The position numbers were made by a program, and so were the translations under genes. From positions 1 through 14,961 of the forward strand of contig CANQES010000026.1 of the NCBI GenBank assembly GCA_947595555.1: a stretch of 14,961 bases of DNA, in the 5' to 3' direction. This DNA is from an uncultured Clostridia bacterium (lineage in GTDB: Bacteria > Bacillota > Clostridia > TANB77 > CAG-508). Every line of letters starts with the position of its first letter. Within the stretch, counting starts at the first letter, position 1. The notes under the pieces were generated by a model. The model saw only the letters and a list, made by a program, of their open reading frames with translations, searched no databases and was not told where the DNA came from. Below, one piece after another: positions 14,499 through 14,961 of this stretch.

Positions 14499-14961
14499 TT
14501 ATACCACTAACTTTAGTGTTTCTCTTGCTATCATTAATTCTTCATTCGTTGGAACTATATATATTTTTACTTTTGAATCCTTGCTTGAAATGTCTGCTTC
14601 TTCACCTCTAACTTGATTTTTCTCATCGTCTATCTTAACACCTAAAAATTCTAATTGATCACAAATAGCCTTTCTAGAAATAGGTCCTTTCTCTCCAATT
14701 CCTGCTGTAAAAGTTAAAACATCAATTCCCCCCATAGCAACTGCACATCTTGCAACATATGAAGCAGTTAGGTAATGAAAAACATCTAACGCTAATTGTG
14801 CGTGATAGCCACCAGCATTAGCTTCTATTTCAATATCTCTCATATCAACAGAAACTCCTGAAATTCCATATATACCAGACTCTCTATTTAAAATAAAATT
14901 CATATCATCTGGTGATAAATTTTCCTTTTGCATCAAATATGTAAGAATAGAAGGATCTATA
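14499..14961 (-). CDS. ackA: Acetate kinase, second copy, 5' part outside window
   Basis: C-terminal 153 residues of a second acetate kinase; the reading frame is open to the right edge, and its start lies beyond. It begins with IDPSILTYLMQKENLSPDD, matching LDPSILIYIMKKEKISVED of the neighbouring copy, and continues with SGIYGISG, TAGIGEKGPISRKAIC and PTNEELMIARET. The GIGE-GP-R motif is closer to the usual AckA consensus than the GVGENQINIR of the complete copy, and the two proteins differ at many positions, so the duplication is not recent. The Met at 14933 is internal, not a start. Confidence 0.93.
   Translation of the reverse strand, partial: IDPSILTYLMQKENLSPDDMNFILNRESGIYGISGVSVDMRDIEIEANAGGYHAQLALDVFHYLTASYVARCAVAMGGIDVLTFTAGIGEKGPISRKAICDQLEFLGVKIDDEKNQVRGEEADISSKDSKVKIYIVPTNEELMIARETLKLVV

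Overview
The window is AT-rich DNA (roughly 30% GC by eye) in which every supportable gene lies on the minus strand. A complete set of early sporulation genes, strong AGGAGG-type ribosome binding sites, Spo0A boxes and family-level protein similarity all point to an endospore-forming Firmicute of the class Clostridia. I cannot name a genus. A draft or metagenome-derived assembly is possible.

The genes are best read from high to low coordinates. At the right edge is the 3' part of one acetate kinase gene (14499-14961, cut by the window), then 30 nt later a complete second acetate kinase (13275-14468). Next comes a promoter and a 381-residue phosphofructokinase (12024-13169). It is followed by prfB (10848-11949) with its classical programmed +1 frameshift, and by a short aspartate kinase that lacks its first ACT domain (9802-10764). 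After a strong terminator comes a sporulation/division cluster: yabP, yabQ and a divIC/ftsB-like gene (8573-9693), closed by another terminator.

The stretch 6940-8473 is a broken gene. It has a pilin-like N-terminus joined to an SGNH esterase and at least four frame changes. Then come a small unknown gene (6532-6870) overlapping valS (3888-6542). The valS terminator is folded around its own stop codon and abuts Spo0A boxes and a good sigma-A promoter.

This promoter drives spoIIAA-spoIIAB-sigF-spoIID-spoIIQ (191-3773). Here the sigma-F regulatory module is followed directly by two engulfment genes that act after it. A sequence fitting the sigma-F consensus lies immediately upstream of spoIIQ, so sigma-F made from the operon could boost the last gene of the same operon. 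Oddly, sigF as written carries a +1 frameshift near codon 10. It is either a sequence error, a recent mutation that would abolish sporulation, or recoding. A terminator follows spoIIQ, and a consensus sigma-A promoter at the left edge fires into a gene that begins just outside the window.

I saw no rRNA, tRNA, CRISPR array, insertion sequence or phage gene. No stretch over 300 bases lacks a gene. The longest gaps are 1-190 and 3774-3887, and both hold regulatory sites.
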